DNA from: Exiguobacterium acetylicum
GTDB lineage: Bacteria > Bacillota > Bacilli > Exiguobacteriales > Exiguobacteriaceae
DNA: 64,000 nt
Direction: 5' to 3'
Assembly: GCF_019890935.1 (NCBI RefSeq)
Contig: NZ_CP082334.1
Coordinates: 62,001-126,000 of the forward strand
Positions 34,899-43,233 of this stretch are shown here, one piece after another. Each line of letters starts with the position of its first letter. The stretch's first letter is position 1. Under the pieces are notes generated by a model, which searched no databases, had not been told where the DNA came from, and saw only the letters and a program-made list of their open reading frames with translations. The position numbers and the translations under genes were made by a program.

Positions 34899-34939
34899 AA
34901 AGATGTACCTATTTCGACATCGAAACGTATACATTTTTT
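34899..34939 (-). terminator. Hairpin after the PIN gene with TTTCGACATCGAAA core
   Basis: AGATGTACCTATTTCGA pairs imperfectly with TCGAAACGTATACATTTTTT; it lies 20 bases beyond the stop of the PIN-domain gene on the minus strand. Confidence 0.55.
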
Positions 34940-34958
34940 CTTATGAATGGCTTTCGCT

Positions 34959-35573
34959 TCACATTCTATCCATCTGTTTATCGAAACGTTGTATATCATG
35001 AGGACGAATAGATTTGAAAAACTTTCGAACCATACTCCGTTTCACGATATCGTGTCTTTGTAAATGCATGCAAAAATCAATCAGTGTATGTTGACGAATG
35101 AGTACTTCTTTGTCCTCGTAGTTAATGACACGTAGATCAGCATCTGTGATCACTTCACGGATGTCCGCATCATCACTACAAATTAGTTCAGCGCTAAGTA
35201 GTCTGGCTGCTGCAAGACTATGAATTTCTCCTAGATCGTTCGTGTGTTTGAGTGGACGCCCTTCTCGTATTTTCTTTTCGTCGAGTTGTTCAAATGCCAC
35301 TCGAACTTCTTGTAAGTATACAAGGTAGAGCTCATACAGTGCATCAGTCTCAATCGATACTTCGGATTCCGGATTGAATAGAGTCCATTTACCTTCCGCT
35401 ATCAAAACCTCTATTTTTTCTCTCACTGAAGAAATTTTTAGTTCTTCTAATATTTCAATATGGATGATGATGCGTCCATACAAACGATTCAACCAATCAA
35501 AAACATCAGCTTGTCGAAAACTGGCTGCATGGATGATGATGTTCGCATCAATGAATACAGGTTCTTTAATCAT
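34959..35573 (-). CDS. PIN-domain protein (probable toxin RNase)
   Basis: The 204-residue protein starts EPVFIDANIIIHAAS, with the first PIN acidic residue in FIDAN, followed by a Glu (about residue 41-43, EILEEL), Asp in TNDLGEIHSLAAA (LGE with E near 118) and SDDADIRE near 137-143, the usual four-acid arrangement of PIN RNases. It overlaps the peptidase gene by eight bases and is the last gene of a three-gene operon XRE - M78 peptidase - PIN. A C-terminal helical part of about 50 residues goes beyond the plain PIN fold. As part of that operon it is the likely toxic effector. Confidence 0.75.
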   Translation of the reverse strand: MIKEPVFIDANIIIHAASFRQADVFDWLNRLYGRIIIHIEILEELKISSVREKIEVLIAEGKWTLFNPESEVSIETDALYELYLVYLQEVRVAFEQLDEKKIREGRPLKHTNDLGEIHSLAAARLLSAELICSDDADIREVITDADLRVINYEDKEVLIRQHTLIDFCMHLQRHDIVKRSMVRKFFKSIRPHDIQRFDKQMDRM

Positions 35574-36309
35574 CCGCCGAATCCTTTTGTAATGCTTGCA
35601 TCATATCTTCTTGTAACGCTTTTGCCAGTGTAGGTTGATAGACAGAAAGTTTGTTTGCTGCACTTAAGCTAGTAACGCGTTCCTCTTCTACTGCTCTGAC
35701 AACCTCGTTCTCATAAGCGGAAAACGATTCGAACCGCTGTCGTTGATCGAGTGGACTTGGGGAAACACCTAATCGGCTCCGTTCTTTTACCCATTCTTCC
35801 TCCCGTTCACTTAAGTCAGAGAAACGATATCCAAGCTCTCGTAGGCGCCGAACTACTGAAACATAGGGTACTTGGGCTATGTCAGCAAGATGAATAATCG
35901 AAAGCTTCGTTTCATACGATGCTTTGAGTTTTTCCCATACCTCTTTTGTCGTACTTTTAGGGAGCATGAGTGCTGCTGCAAATCGATCAGCTGCCCGCTC
36001 ATGATCAAATCCACTTACTTGATACTTGCTCACTTCAGACAAGTGCCAAAGTTCGTGAGCAGCAGTGAAATAGCGCATCCGCAACGATTGATACGAGTTC
36101 AAGGCAATGAACTCTTTCCCGGACATATGTTTGATCGCAGCACCAAAATATGCCTCATCCTCGACGTATTGAAAAATGAGATTCGCCTCCTGAGCCAACA
36201 CTTGCTCAATGTAGGAACCAATGAAGATTGGACTATCAACAACCTTTTCTAGAAAGCTAGCCGCAAACGATTCAGCAATTTCTTCTGTGATCTTGATCGA
36301 TGGTTTCAT
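35566..36309 (-). CDS. ImmA/IrrE family (M78) metallopeptidase
   Basis: The 247-residue protein has the zinc motif HELWH in YFTAAHELWHLSE (about residue 85-89) followed by the acidic third ligand region HERAADRFAAALMLPKS. This is the M78 pattern of ImmA/IrrE, which cuts XRE-type repressors when cells sense damage or a mobile element signal. Its start overlaps the XRE stop (ATGA). A C-terminal half with FAQVPYVSVVRRLRELG-like helices is typical of this family. It probably releases repression of the operon by acting on the XRE partner. Confidence 0.9.
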   Translation of the reverse strand: MKPSIKITEEIAESFAASFLEKVVDSPIFIGSYIEQVLAQEANLIFQYVEDEAYFGAAIKHMSGKEFIALNSYQSLRMRYFTAAHELWHLSEVSKYQVSGFDHERAADRFAAALMLPKSTTKEVWEKLKASYETKLSIIHLADIAQVPYVSVVRRLRELGYRFSDLSEREEEWVKERSRLGVSPSPLDQRQRFESFSAYENEVVRAVEEERVTSLSAANKLSVYQPTLAKALQEDMMQALQKDSADD

Positions 36310-36641
36310 GACCGACTCCCTTTGAGTCCGATATAATCCTCTATAGCGAATTTCAGACGCTCTAATTCCACTTTAGAACGTCGATTCGATAACGTACCGC
36401 GTAACTCGACCGTCATACGTTCTTCTTTCATAGAAGCATCTGACGTCAAATCCTTTACAGATACCTCGAGTGCATTGGCGATATCGACAATACGTTGTGG
36501 TTGGATGACACGACTTTCGTTCAACATGTGTCCAATCATTGCCTTACTGACACCAATCTCTTGCGCTAACCACTGATGCGACTTTTGATGATCTTCTAAC
36601 CAAGATTTAATGTTCTGAATGAGGATTTGATTTGAACTCAT
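36306..36641 (-). CDS. XRE family helix-turn-helix repressor/antitoxin
   Basis: I start at MSSNQILIQNIKSWLEDHQ (111 aa), preceded by AAGGTGC; the 11 codons upstream lack a ribosome site. HQWLAQEIGVSKAMIGHMLNESRVIQ is the helix-turn-helix (about 22-48). The C-terminal half is polar and helical. A 16-bp palindrome TTGTAGTCGACTACAA lies 36 bases before the start, the probable operator. Together with the peptidase and PIN genes it forms a compact, coupled operon. Confidence 0.9.
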   Translation of the reverse strand: MSSNQILIQNIKSWLEDHQKSHQWLAQEIGVSKAMIGHMLNESRVIQPQRIVDIANALEVSVKDLTSDASMKEERMTVELRGTLSNRRSKVELERLKFAIEDYIGLKGSRS

Positions 36642-36677
36642 ACTAGCACCTTCCTTCATCAATAAATATAGCATTTA

Positions 36678-36693
36678 TTGTAGTCGACTACAA
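36678..36693 (-). promoter_or_regulatory. Palindromic operator of the XRE-M78-PIN operon
   Basis: TTGTAGTCGACTACAA is a perfect 16-bp palindrome just before the XRE gene. TATAGC/TATTTA words that could be the -10 lie immediately downstream. Confidence 0.7.
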
Positions 36694-36752
36694 AAAAAAT
36701 ACTTAATGATTTGAAGTCTATTTCGAATAATTATTAGTTTTGCAAAAGACGA

Positions 36753-37795
36753 ATTGTAATATTAAGTGCAACACCTAGCTGAAAACACAAAAAAACCCAT
36801 AACGACCTCGTGTAGAATAGAGTTACCACACAAAATTCAACGGAGGATTCGTTATGAGCTATGTTCATCTTACCACATCAGAAAGAGTCAAAATAGAAAC
36901 TTATCTAGAGCTTGGATTTTCAATGCGAAAGATCGCTCAGCATCTCGGACGACAGCCGTCCACGATTTCACGTGAGCTCAAACGGAATCCTTCCTACAAT
37001 GCGATCAACGCCGGACGGCGTTATGAGATGCAAAAAAAGAATTGTGGAGCACGCACGCTGTTCAGAGCTCCGCTTGGCTCATGTATCCTTTCGAACTGCG
37101 AGAGACATGGTCTCCCGAACAGATCGCCGGACGGCTCTTTCACGAACAGGGACCATCGTACAGTACAATCTATCGATGGATATATAAAGGATTCATCAAG
37201 AGCGATTTAGGCGTTTTACGACAAAAAGGAAAGCGCCAAAAGCCATGTGAGACAAAAGGTCGCTTCAACATCGGGCTTCCGATCAGTAAACGTCCGTCGG
37301 ACGTCCGGGGTCGAGAAACGTTCGGGCATTGGGAGTTGGATACTGTCGTATCGGGACGAGGGCAGACAAAGGCGTGTGTCGCGACATTCATCGAACGTAA
37401 AAGTCGGTTCTATATCGTACTACCGATGGTCGATCGTTCTTCTCACTCGATGGAACATGCCATACGAACACTTTACTCTTCTTTCCCATCGGGAACGTTT
37501 CAAACCATGACGACGGATCGCGGTAAGGAGTTCAGCTGTCACGAACGGATACAGGACTCTCTTGGTATCCCAATGTACTTTGCGGATCCCTATTCTTCAT
37601 GGCAACGTGGCAGCAATGAGAATGCCAATGGTCTTCTCCGTGAGTTCTTCCCAAAGGGAACCAACTTCGGAATGATCAACAAGACAGAATTAGATTACGC
37701 ACTTTCTAGAATCAACAATCGACCAAGAAAGTGTTTGGATTGGAAAACTGCATATGAGGTCTTTTCCGAAGAAGTGTTGCGCTTAATTTGACAAA
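36753..37795 (+). mobile_element. IS30-family insertion sequence
   Basis: Imperfect inverted ends ATTAAGTGCAACAC (36761-36774) and GTGTTGCGCTTAAT (37774-37787) bound about 1.04 kb with one transposase. The right repeat overlaps the end of the transposase gene, as in several IS30 members. It interrupts a small minus-strand frame on its right side. No clear target repeat was seen. Confidence 0.75.
36854..37791 (+). pseudogene. IS30-family transposase, frameshifted
   Basis: The first frame codes for the N-terminal helix-turn-helix region (SYVHLTTSERVKIETYLELG, RQPSTISRELKRN). The family sequence then continues in another frame from about 37065 with ETWSPEQIAGRL, and the DDE catalytic part is complete: GHWELDTV, MTTDRGKEF and NENANGLLREFFPKG. 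The break lies between 37035 and 37075, after an A7 run. IS30 transposases are normally one frame, so this copy is probably inactive unless slippage at the A run joins the frames. Confidence 0.85.
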
Positions 37796-37871
37796 CCGTC
37801 CTGCTGTTATCCCTACATAGGCTGCAATAGCACTAAATAAAAATTTCATACATTCAAAGAAAAAATTCATA
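37796..37871 (-). pseudogene. Small membrane protein cut by the IS30 element
   Basis: On the minus strand GAAGGTGAT is followed by an ATG at 37870 and FFFECMKFLFSAIAAYVGIT, running into the IS end. Upstream, another frame (LLGVIIIFNLSEGD) joins it through a T-run shift. It seems to be the remains of a small hydrophobic protein. No family recognised. Confidence 0.3.
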
Positions 37872-38007
37872 TCACCTTCAGATAAATTAAAAATAATAAT
37901 AACACCTAATAAAAAAAACAGATACTAGTATCAATATGAATTTTGTTAAATCTCTAGAAGATTCTTGAATGATAACTCCCTCTTAATTTAAAGTATTTTA
38001 AAACGAG

Positions 38008-38037
38008 TCTACTTATCTGTAGGCTCGTTTTTTCTGT
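38008..38037 (-). terminator. Terminator overlapping the end of the 38013 gene
   Basis: AAACGAGCCTAC and GTAGACTCGTTT pair across AGATAA, so the stem itself codes for the last residues KRAY and the loop holds the stop codon. The same construction occurs at 39235. Confidence 0.7.
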
Positions 38038-39185
38038 GTTTTAGGGTCAATTTTTGGTGCTGGAGTAAATTCAAGATAAAACTGAATACCTTCACCATGT
38101 CTACAAATAGAGCTGTCTTTAACGACAACCATAAGGATTAATTCTTTACGAATAGACATTTTACCTTTTAACTTAACATCTTCTTCATCTAGATAACTTA
38201 TCATGATTTTCCCTATCGGAGAAATAGCTTCTCCTTCAATTAGGTGCTGTATAGTTGGTCTAACAAATGATGAAATCGGAGACTTACTATCTTGCCTTTT
38301 ATACAATGACATAATCGAGTAATGTTTGCAGAGAACCATAAACTCGTTTGGTATTGGTAAATGGACATCTTCCCCTGGCCTAATAAACGGGATATAGGTT
38401 ATTTGATCTGAACTAGCGTAACTAGCGTCCGATACAGAATAATGGTACTTCTCATCCTCATTCATTGAAGCTTGATCAGCCAAATAATTGACAGTATGGT
38501 CCATAGTAGTAATTTTTAAATACCCTTTACGCTTTTCAACGCTCAAATCATATGATGGATATGTCGTTGGGGCGACAACATCATAATTTCCCTGTTTGTC
38601 AACATCATACAAAACTGAATAATAATTAAATTCATCTAGATTCACGAACTCAAAATTATATTCAATATTTAGGCATACTCCCTTCCCAATATTCAACAGA
38701 TGGAGCATATTGAGTTTACTCTCTTCATCTATTCTTACTTCTTGAATACTAATTAAAGATTTTTTAAATTCCTTTTTTGATTCGTTATAAGACTCAGGCG
38801 AGTCGTGGTGAGAATAAATAAGATCATACAGTGTTGTGGCGACATATTTAGTTGGACTATAAACATGATCCTCTTTATACATGGGCGGACTCATTTTAAA
38901 AGTGTTTATTTGCGAACTAGAGACTAAGTGTGAAGATTGTTCTCTAGACTCTTTGTCTTGAGTCATCTTGATTGATTTTCTAGATAATTCTGTAGACTTC
39001 GATGAATTTACTACCGTTCCAATACCAACAGTAGCGGCAAAGGCAGTAAGCGCAAGTTGATAAACTTTAAGATTTTGATCGGTAAACTTCTTGAATGGAT
39101 AGCCGTACCAAAGAATAAACATAATAATCATTAAACAAATAGGTATAACAAAGTATAGAACACTAGCTTTTTTAATTCTATTCAC
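38013..39185 (-). CDS. Unknown protein with two N-terminal membrane helices (tandem paralog A)
   Basis: The 390-residue product has helices at about 8-28 and 42-65 (LALTAFAATVGIGTVVNSS) and a large soluble part, probably cytoplasmic, with SREQSSHLVSSSQI, a glycine-containing NIGKGVCLNIEY segment and IPFIRPGEDVHLPIPNEFMVLCKHY. All these blocks recur in the neighbour at 39239 (KREQASHLIPLSAI, NVGKGSCVNLEY, IKIPNDFMMLCKHY). I do not recognise a family. Such membrane-anchored paralog pairs are often seen in accessory regions and some are phage-defence genes, but nothing here proves that. Confidence 0.6.
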   Translation of the reverse strand: MNRIKKASVLYFVIPICLMIIMFILWYGYPFKKFTDQNLKVYQLALTAFAATVGIGTVVNSSKSTELSRKSIKMTQDKESREQSSHLVSSSQINTFKMSPPMYKEDHVYSPTKYVATTLYDLIYSHHDSPESYNESKKEFKKSLISIQEVRIDEESKLNMLHLLNIGKGVCLNIEYNFEFVNLDEFNYYSVLYDVDKQGNYDVVAPTTYPSYDLSVEKRKGYLKITTMDHTVNYLADQASMNEDEKYHYSVSDASYASSDQITYIPFIRPGEDVHLPIPNEFMVLCKHYSIMSLYKRQDSKSPISSFVRPTIQHLIEGEAISPIGKIMISYLDEEDVKLKGKMSIRKELILMVVVKDSSICRHGEGIQFYLEFTPAPKIDPKTQKKRAYR

Positions 39186-39234
39186 ACGCTTCTCTCCTCT
39201 TAAATATCTTATTAAACCCTTCTAAAAAACGAGT

Positions 39235-39263
39235 CTACTTAATTGTAGGCTCGTTTTTTCTGT
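39235..39263 (-). terminator. Terminator overlapping the end of the 39239 gene
   Basis: AAACGAGCCTAC and GTAGACTCGTTT flank AATTAA; the stop codon TAA lies in the loop, as in the paralog at 38008. Confidence 0.7.
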
Positions 39264-40414
39264 GCTTCAGATTTAGAAAGATTTACTTCTAAATAGTACC
39301 TAAGGCTATGATTTTCTCGTTTTATTTCGACATCTTTCAGGGAGACTTGATATGTTAACTCTCTCCTCATATTAGGATTTATTTCACCAGTTCTAATTAA
39401 ACTTTCTTCAAAAAAACTAATCTTTAGTGAGCCGATCGGCTTGATATGTTTTTCCTTTTTCCACTGTTCAAAATATTCTTTTTTTGCGCCACTGATAAGC
39501 TCACCATTTTCTACTCTATTGAAAAAATAGCTCATGTTCATGTAGTGTTTGCACAGCATCATAAAATCATTGGGAATTTTAATATATAATTCATCGGTTG
39601 GCTTTATTATATTTATATATTCAACTATATGTTGTTCCTGCATCATATAGTTGAAATCCGTCCCATTTCCTGCATCTCTCCATTCAGGATATACCTCGTC
39701 AACAAATCGTTCTATATAAAGATCGTTAAACATTAAATCAAGATTTTCATCTATCTCCATAGAGTAAGCAAAGGGCTCACAATCTTCATGAGTTTTTTGA
39801 TACAAGAACTTATAGTCTGGTTTAAGGCTATAATTTTTAAAATCACTTAAATTAAGAAACTTAAATGAGTACTCTAAGTTTACACATGACCCTTTCCCTA
39901 CATTGATTAGACTAATTATAGAACTATCAGCTGCTTTTTCGTAAACATGATCACGAATTGAATTTAAAAATGATTCTCTTTCTTTCTCAGAATTTACTCT
40001 TCCATAAGGGTCTCTTTCGAGATCAGGTATATTTTTTTCTTTAATTTCTTTTAAGTGGTTGATCAAATAAATAAATTTTTTAGTATAGAATGGAGCATTT
40101 AAAGAGAATAACTCAATTGCAGACAAAGGAATAAGATGTGAAGCCTGTTCTCTTTTTTCTTTATCTTTGGTCACTCTCATCGATTCAGCTGCAGTATTTG
40201 CTGATCTCGCTGAGTTAATGATTGTTCCAATACCAACAGATCCAGCAATTGCCGTTATAGCAAGCTGCCAAATTGACCTAATGTCGTTTGTTGTTTTGGC
40301 AGAAGCAGAATATTGTTTTGCGTATTGAATTGAGAACCACGTAACAGTTCCCACGAACAAGAGCAATACAGCGTTTATCCAATGTTTCGCTATAAATCGT
40401 TTAGTTTTCTCCAC
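39239..40414 (-). CDS. Unknown protein with two N-terminal membrane helices (tandem paralog B)
   Basis: The 391-residue product shares layout and many blocks with the 38013 product (about one third identity by eye). Helices at about 13-32 and 48-70 (LAITAIAGSVGIGTIINSA) are followed by a charged segment (RVTKDKEKREQASHL) and a soluble domain. GGGGGAATA-type site precedes the ATG. The gene order B then A with a terminator inside each 3' end suggests separate transcripts from a recent duplication that has since diverged. Confidence 0.6.
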   Translation of the reverse strand: MEKTKRFIAKHWINAVLLLFVGTVTWFSIQYAKQYSASAKTTNDIRSIWQLAITAIAGSVGIGTIINSARSANTAAESMRVTKDKEKREQASHLIPLSAIELFSLNAPFYTKKFIYLINHLKEIKEKNIPDLERDPYGRVNSEKERESFLNSIRDHVYEKAADSSIISLINVGKGSCVNLEYSFKFLNLSDFKNYSLKPDYKFLYQKTHEDCEPFAYSMEIDENLDLMFNDLYIERFVDEVYPEWRDAGNGTDFNYMMQEQHIVEYINIIKPTDELYIKIPNDFMMLCKHYMNMSYFFNRVENGELISGAKKEYFEQWKKEKHIKPIGSLKISFFEESLIRTGEINPNMRRELTYQVSLKDVEIKRENHSLRYYLEVNLSKSEAQKKRAYN

Positions 40415-40489
40415 ACTATTCCCCCCTTAAAAGGCTCTGTATTGCACTGCAACAATATCCAATACACGTCGATACACCTCATGACGCCA

Positions 40490-40995
40490 CATTGGTGTCC
40501 AAAGATCAGACTTTTCCTCACAAACAGAAAAACAGCACTCTTGTTCCTCGATTGCTTGCAATAAATCCTCATGAACAAAAAGGAGATCATGCAAAATATG
40601 CGATAGATCCCATAAATCAAGCAGCTACCGCGTGTAAACGTATCCTTGAAGTTGCCCCAGAGAAATTTGAGGATATAAAAAAATGTTTATATTCTCAGTA
40701 TCATTGCAAGCTTTTCCTAAAATACCAACTTATAATCAAATGCTTATCCCAATTAAAGAAAGTTTTCATCCTCACACAATAGAAGTAGATTATCTGCTTT
40801 AGAACTTCTAGCACTAATTATAAGTAAGTTTGACTTTTCTATATTTGATTTTATTTCAGACAAAAAAGCAAGATGACTATGTACCTCATCCTAATTATTT
40901 CTATAAAAACTATGGTGAAATCAATCGTACTAATTTTTTACAAACTTCCTTAAAAGAGTGTTTTTCGGAGATTTTTCAAACATTTTTTAAATAAT
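40490..40995 (+). pseudogene. Unidentified coding relic with several frameshifts
   Basis: Coding-like pieces follow one another on the plus strand in changing frames: AINPHEQKGDHAKYAIDP and ACKRILEVAPEKFEDIKKCL (to 40690), AFPKIPTYNQMLIPIKESFH (about 40715-40785), SRLSALELLALIISKFDFSI (about 40785-40860) and DDYVPHPNYFYKNYGEINRT to a stop at 40993. Together they could be about 165 residues of a once complete protein. I do not recognise it. Confidence 0.45.
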
Positions 40996-41036
40996 TTTAT
41001 CAACTTTTGATTATTTAGATGACTACTTATAAAATA

Positions 41037-41087
41037 TAAAAAGAATAAATGTATACAGTAAACACTAGCTACATTTATTCTTTTTAT
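41037..41087. terminator. Hairpin between the relic and the DUF3006 gene
   Basis: AAAAGAATAAATGTA and TACATTTATTCTTTT are exact complements separated by about 17 bases. Confidence 0.65.
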
Positions 41088-41162
41088 TATTTTTGAAAAC
41101 CTTTATAAAAGAATCGAATTATTTTGCTTTTAAATAATCCACTATAGCTCATTTCTATTGTT

Positions 41163-41387
41163 CTAGTCGTCCCATAGTTCTTCCATCAACTCATCAATTT
41201 CGTTCGAGAGTCGCTGCCGTTCTCGCTCATCCTTCTCGATATGACCGTATTCATCGATCCAGATGACATCGCCTGACTCGACCGTTATCGGGAAGCGGGA
41301 AATCAGGATGTCACGCATCCCGTCATCGAACTCGACGACGACCCATTTCTCTTCAATTCGGTCGATAATCCCTTTTCGCTTTTTCAT
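41163..41387 (-). CDS. DUF3006 family protein
   Basis: The 74-residue acidic protein reads KKRKGIIDRIEEKWVVVEFD, then a helix-forming acidic tail (RQRLSNEIDELMEELWDD). This is the usual form of DUF3006, a small protein nearly always coded next to ComEC-like metallo-beta-lactamases, as here. It overlaps the upstream gene by ATGA. Confidence 0.85.
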   Translation of the reverse strand: MKKRKGIIDRIEEKWVVVEFDDGMRDILISRFPITVESGDVIWIDEYGHIEKDERERQRLSNEIDELMEELWDD

Positions 41388-42232
41388 TTCGATTTCTTGA
41401 TCGTGTAGGACGATCCGTTCCCTTCGAAGACAATTGTGCCACTCTTATCGGTCCGCAGCATCGTCGCCTTCGCACGCTTCAAGTTCGTCACGACTTCCTT
41501 CGTCGGGTGTCCATACGCGTTCTTCCCGACACTGATGACGGCGTACTTCGGTTTAACGTACTTGAGGAACGTCGCGCTCGTCGATGTCTTCGCACCATGA
41601 TGCCCGACCTTGAGAACGTCTGCACGTAGCGTCTTCTTCTTCGCGACCATGTCCTGTTCCGACTTCAGTTCCGCGTCTCCCGTGAACAGGAACGTATTCT
41701 TCTTATAGGCGACATGTAGGACCGCACTCCAGTTGTTCAGATCACTCTTCGCATATTCTTTGACGGGTCCGACGAATTGTGCCTTTACGCCTCCTTTGAC
41801 AGGAAGTGAGACACCAGCCTTTGCCGTCTTGATCGTCAGCTTCTCGCGTTTGACCGCCAACAAGAAGTCCTTATAGGCTTGCGTCGTGTGCTTGACCTTC
41901 GGTGCGTAGACGCTCTTGACCTTGAACGAGTCGAGGACTTCATCAAGTCCCCCGATGTGATCGGCATCGGGATGCGTCGAGATCAGTACCTCAATATCAC
42001 CGACCTTCTGTTTCTTTAGATAGGCGACGAGTGCATCACCTTTCCCCTTGTTTCCACCGTCGATGACGACATCCTCGCCGCTTGGCATCTTGATGTAGAT
42101 TGCGTCGCCTTGACCGACATCGATATAGTGGACCTTGATTTTCGGTGTCGCTGCCTCTGCGCCTTGTAGTGGTCCAACGAGTAATCCAACACTTGCGAGC
42201 GCTAAGCTCGCACCTATCCATTTTCTTTTCAT
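41384..42232 (-). CDS. Secreted ComEC/Rec2-like metallo-beta-lactamase-fold protein
   Basis: The 282-residue protein has a signal peptide (cut after AEA, near 28) and then the hydrolase domain of ComEC: HYIDVGQGDAIYIKMP, VVIDGGNKGKGDALV, the metal motif STHPDADHIGGL (HxDxDH, near 85-93), LFTGDAEL and DVLKVGHHGAKTS with a further His. It lacks the membrane channel of ComEC, so it acts as a free extracellular hydrolase, possibly a nuclease or phosphodiesterase. The DUF3006 partner is cotranslated. Confidence 0.9.
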   Translation of the reverse strand: MKRKWIGASLALASVGLLVGPLQGAEAATPKIKVHYIDVGQGDAIYIKMPSGEDVVIDGGNKGKGDALVAYLKKQKVGDIEVLISTHPDADHIGGLDEVLDSFKVKSVYAPKVKHTTQAYKDFLLAVKREKLTIKTAKAGVSLPVKGGVKAQFVGPVKEYAKSDLNNWSAVLHVAYKKNTFLFTGDAELKSEQDMVAKKKTLRADVLKVGHHGAKTSTSATFLKYVKPKYAVISVGKNAYGHPTKEVVTNLKRAKATMLRTDKSGTIVFEGNGSSYTIKKSK

Positions 42233-42364
42233 CTTTCATCGCTCCATTCCTGATTTGTAAGTTATCTTCAGTATACAGTGAATATCAGGAGAAAGTTGGA
42301 CATTTTTCCCACCCATTCATTTTTTCTTGATAGGTCGTATCTTTTAACGAGAAATATATAAAAA

Positions 42365-42387
42365 AACAGACCTTTAACAGGCCTGTT
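42365..42387 (-). terminator. Short terminator after the 53-aa ORF
   Basis: On the minus strand ACAGGCCTGTTAAAGGTCTGT folds into a small hairpin followed by TTTTTTAT. The stop codon of the 42374 frame lies in its loop. Confidence 0.5.
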
Positions 42388-42535
42388 CCAAGTAATGTTG
42401 CTGAATGAAAGCGAGCAAAACATCGACATCGACGAACCAAGTCACATGCTCGATGCAACCGTCTACTTCGCGTACAAACCGAACTGCGCATCGAGTATTG
42501 TCATCTTTTGCGACCATTCCATCATGTCGTTCCAT
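42374..42535 (-). CDS. Possible 53-aa ORF overlapping the next one
   Basis: The frame starts MERHDGMVAKDDNTRCAVRF and ends VDVLLAFIQQHYLEQAC. It lies inside the 3' half of the 35-aa frame at 42570 in another phase and extends past it, ending in a terminator hairpin. It may be a translationally coupled small gene or the second half of one gene split by a frameshift. No family recognised. Confidence 0.4.
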   Translation of the reverse strand: MERHDGMVAKDDNTRCAVRFVREVDGCIEHVTWFVDVDVLLAFIQQHYLEQAC

Positions 42536-42570
42536 TTTTTAGATTCCTCATCCATCAAAACTGTACTCAT
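42463..42570 (-). CDS. Possible 35-aa ORF with strong ribosome site
   Basis: The frame reads MSTVLMDEESKKWNDMMEWS and continues to GLYAK. AAGGAGGAG lies six bases before its ATG, one of the best ribosome sites in the window. Upstream, another frame (FESTQFVQLYSRLYAVFKQT) ends in TGA within that site, as if it were the tail of a lost preceding gene. The SOS-type uvrX-yolD operons carry such small downstream genes, but the link is a guess. Confidence 0.45.
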   Translation of the reverse strand: MSTVLMDEESKKWNDMMEWSQKMTILDAQFGLYAK

Positions 42571-42798
42571 TGCCTCACTCCTCCTTAGTTTGCTTGAATA
42601 CAGCATACAATCGGGAGTAAAGCTGTACGAACTGCGTTGATTCAAATAAGCGTAAACGTTATCTGAATCAATAAAGGAGTTAATCAAGCATTCAAATTGG
42701 TTTTCAACACATCCTTCAAAAAATGACTATAATTCGAGATGATAACATCACTTCTTCACTGTCCATCTGTTCAAAATTGTCTCAATGTCTAACAATAC

Positions 42799-43233
42799 TC
42801 AACGTACTCCCTCGAATTCATAGAATGCAGGAGTCTTCACCATGTCGGCATTTATTCTTAACATTTCAACCAATGAAGGCATTAGTTCTTTCGCGGTTTG
42901 GTAATCCACCCATCTTACATCTATGACTTCCTTATCCGGATCCATGATATCGATTCGTCCGCCAATGATTTGAACGAAGAAGGTAATGATTAATGCATGA
43001 TGTCCCTTCTCCGAGAAGAAGACTTCTCTAACAGAATGCATACCGGTGACCTTACTTTCAAACCCTGTCTCTTCTCTTACTTCACGAATGACCGCCTGTT
43101 CTAGCGTCTCGCCTTCTTCCACAGCCCCACCTGGCGGACTCCAGTAAAAAGAGTCACCTTTGACGTTCTTCACCAATAATATATTTCCATTCTCATCAGG
43201 GATCAGGGCTGAAGCTACATCTATACGTTTCAA
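42799..43233 (-). CDS. Nudix hydrolase
   Basis: The 144-residue protein holds a complete Nudix box GGAVEEGETLEQAVIREVREETGF (G-x5-E-x7-RE-x2-EE-x-G) at about residues 35-58, after KNVKGDSFYWSPP. It should hydrolyse a nucleoside diphosphate linked compound; the substrate cannot be told from the sequence. An AAAGGAGG site precedes the start. It stands alone. The gap from 43234 to 43620 holds a GC-rich stretch (43430-43600) that I cannot assign. Confidence 0.92.
   Translation of the reverse strand: MKRIDVASALIPDENGNILLVKNVKGDSFYWSPPGGAVEEGETLEQAVIREVREETGFESKVTGMHSVREVFFSEKGHHALIITFFVQIIGGRIDIMDPDKEVIDVRWVDYQTAKELMPSLVEMLRINADMVKTPAFYEFEGVR

Noticed and set aside
40390-40620. 76-codon minus-strand hydrophobic frame
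   Set aside because: It overlaps the start region of the paralog B gene and the plus-strand relic; no ribosome site.
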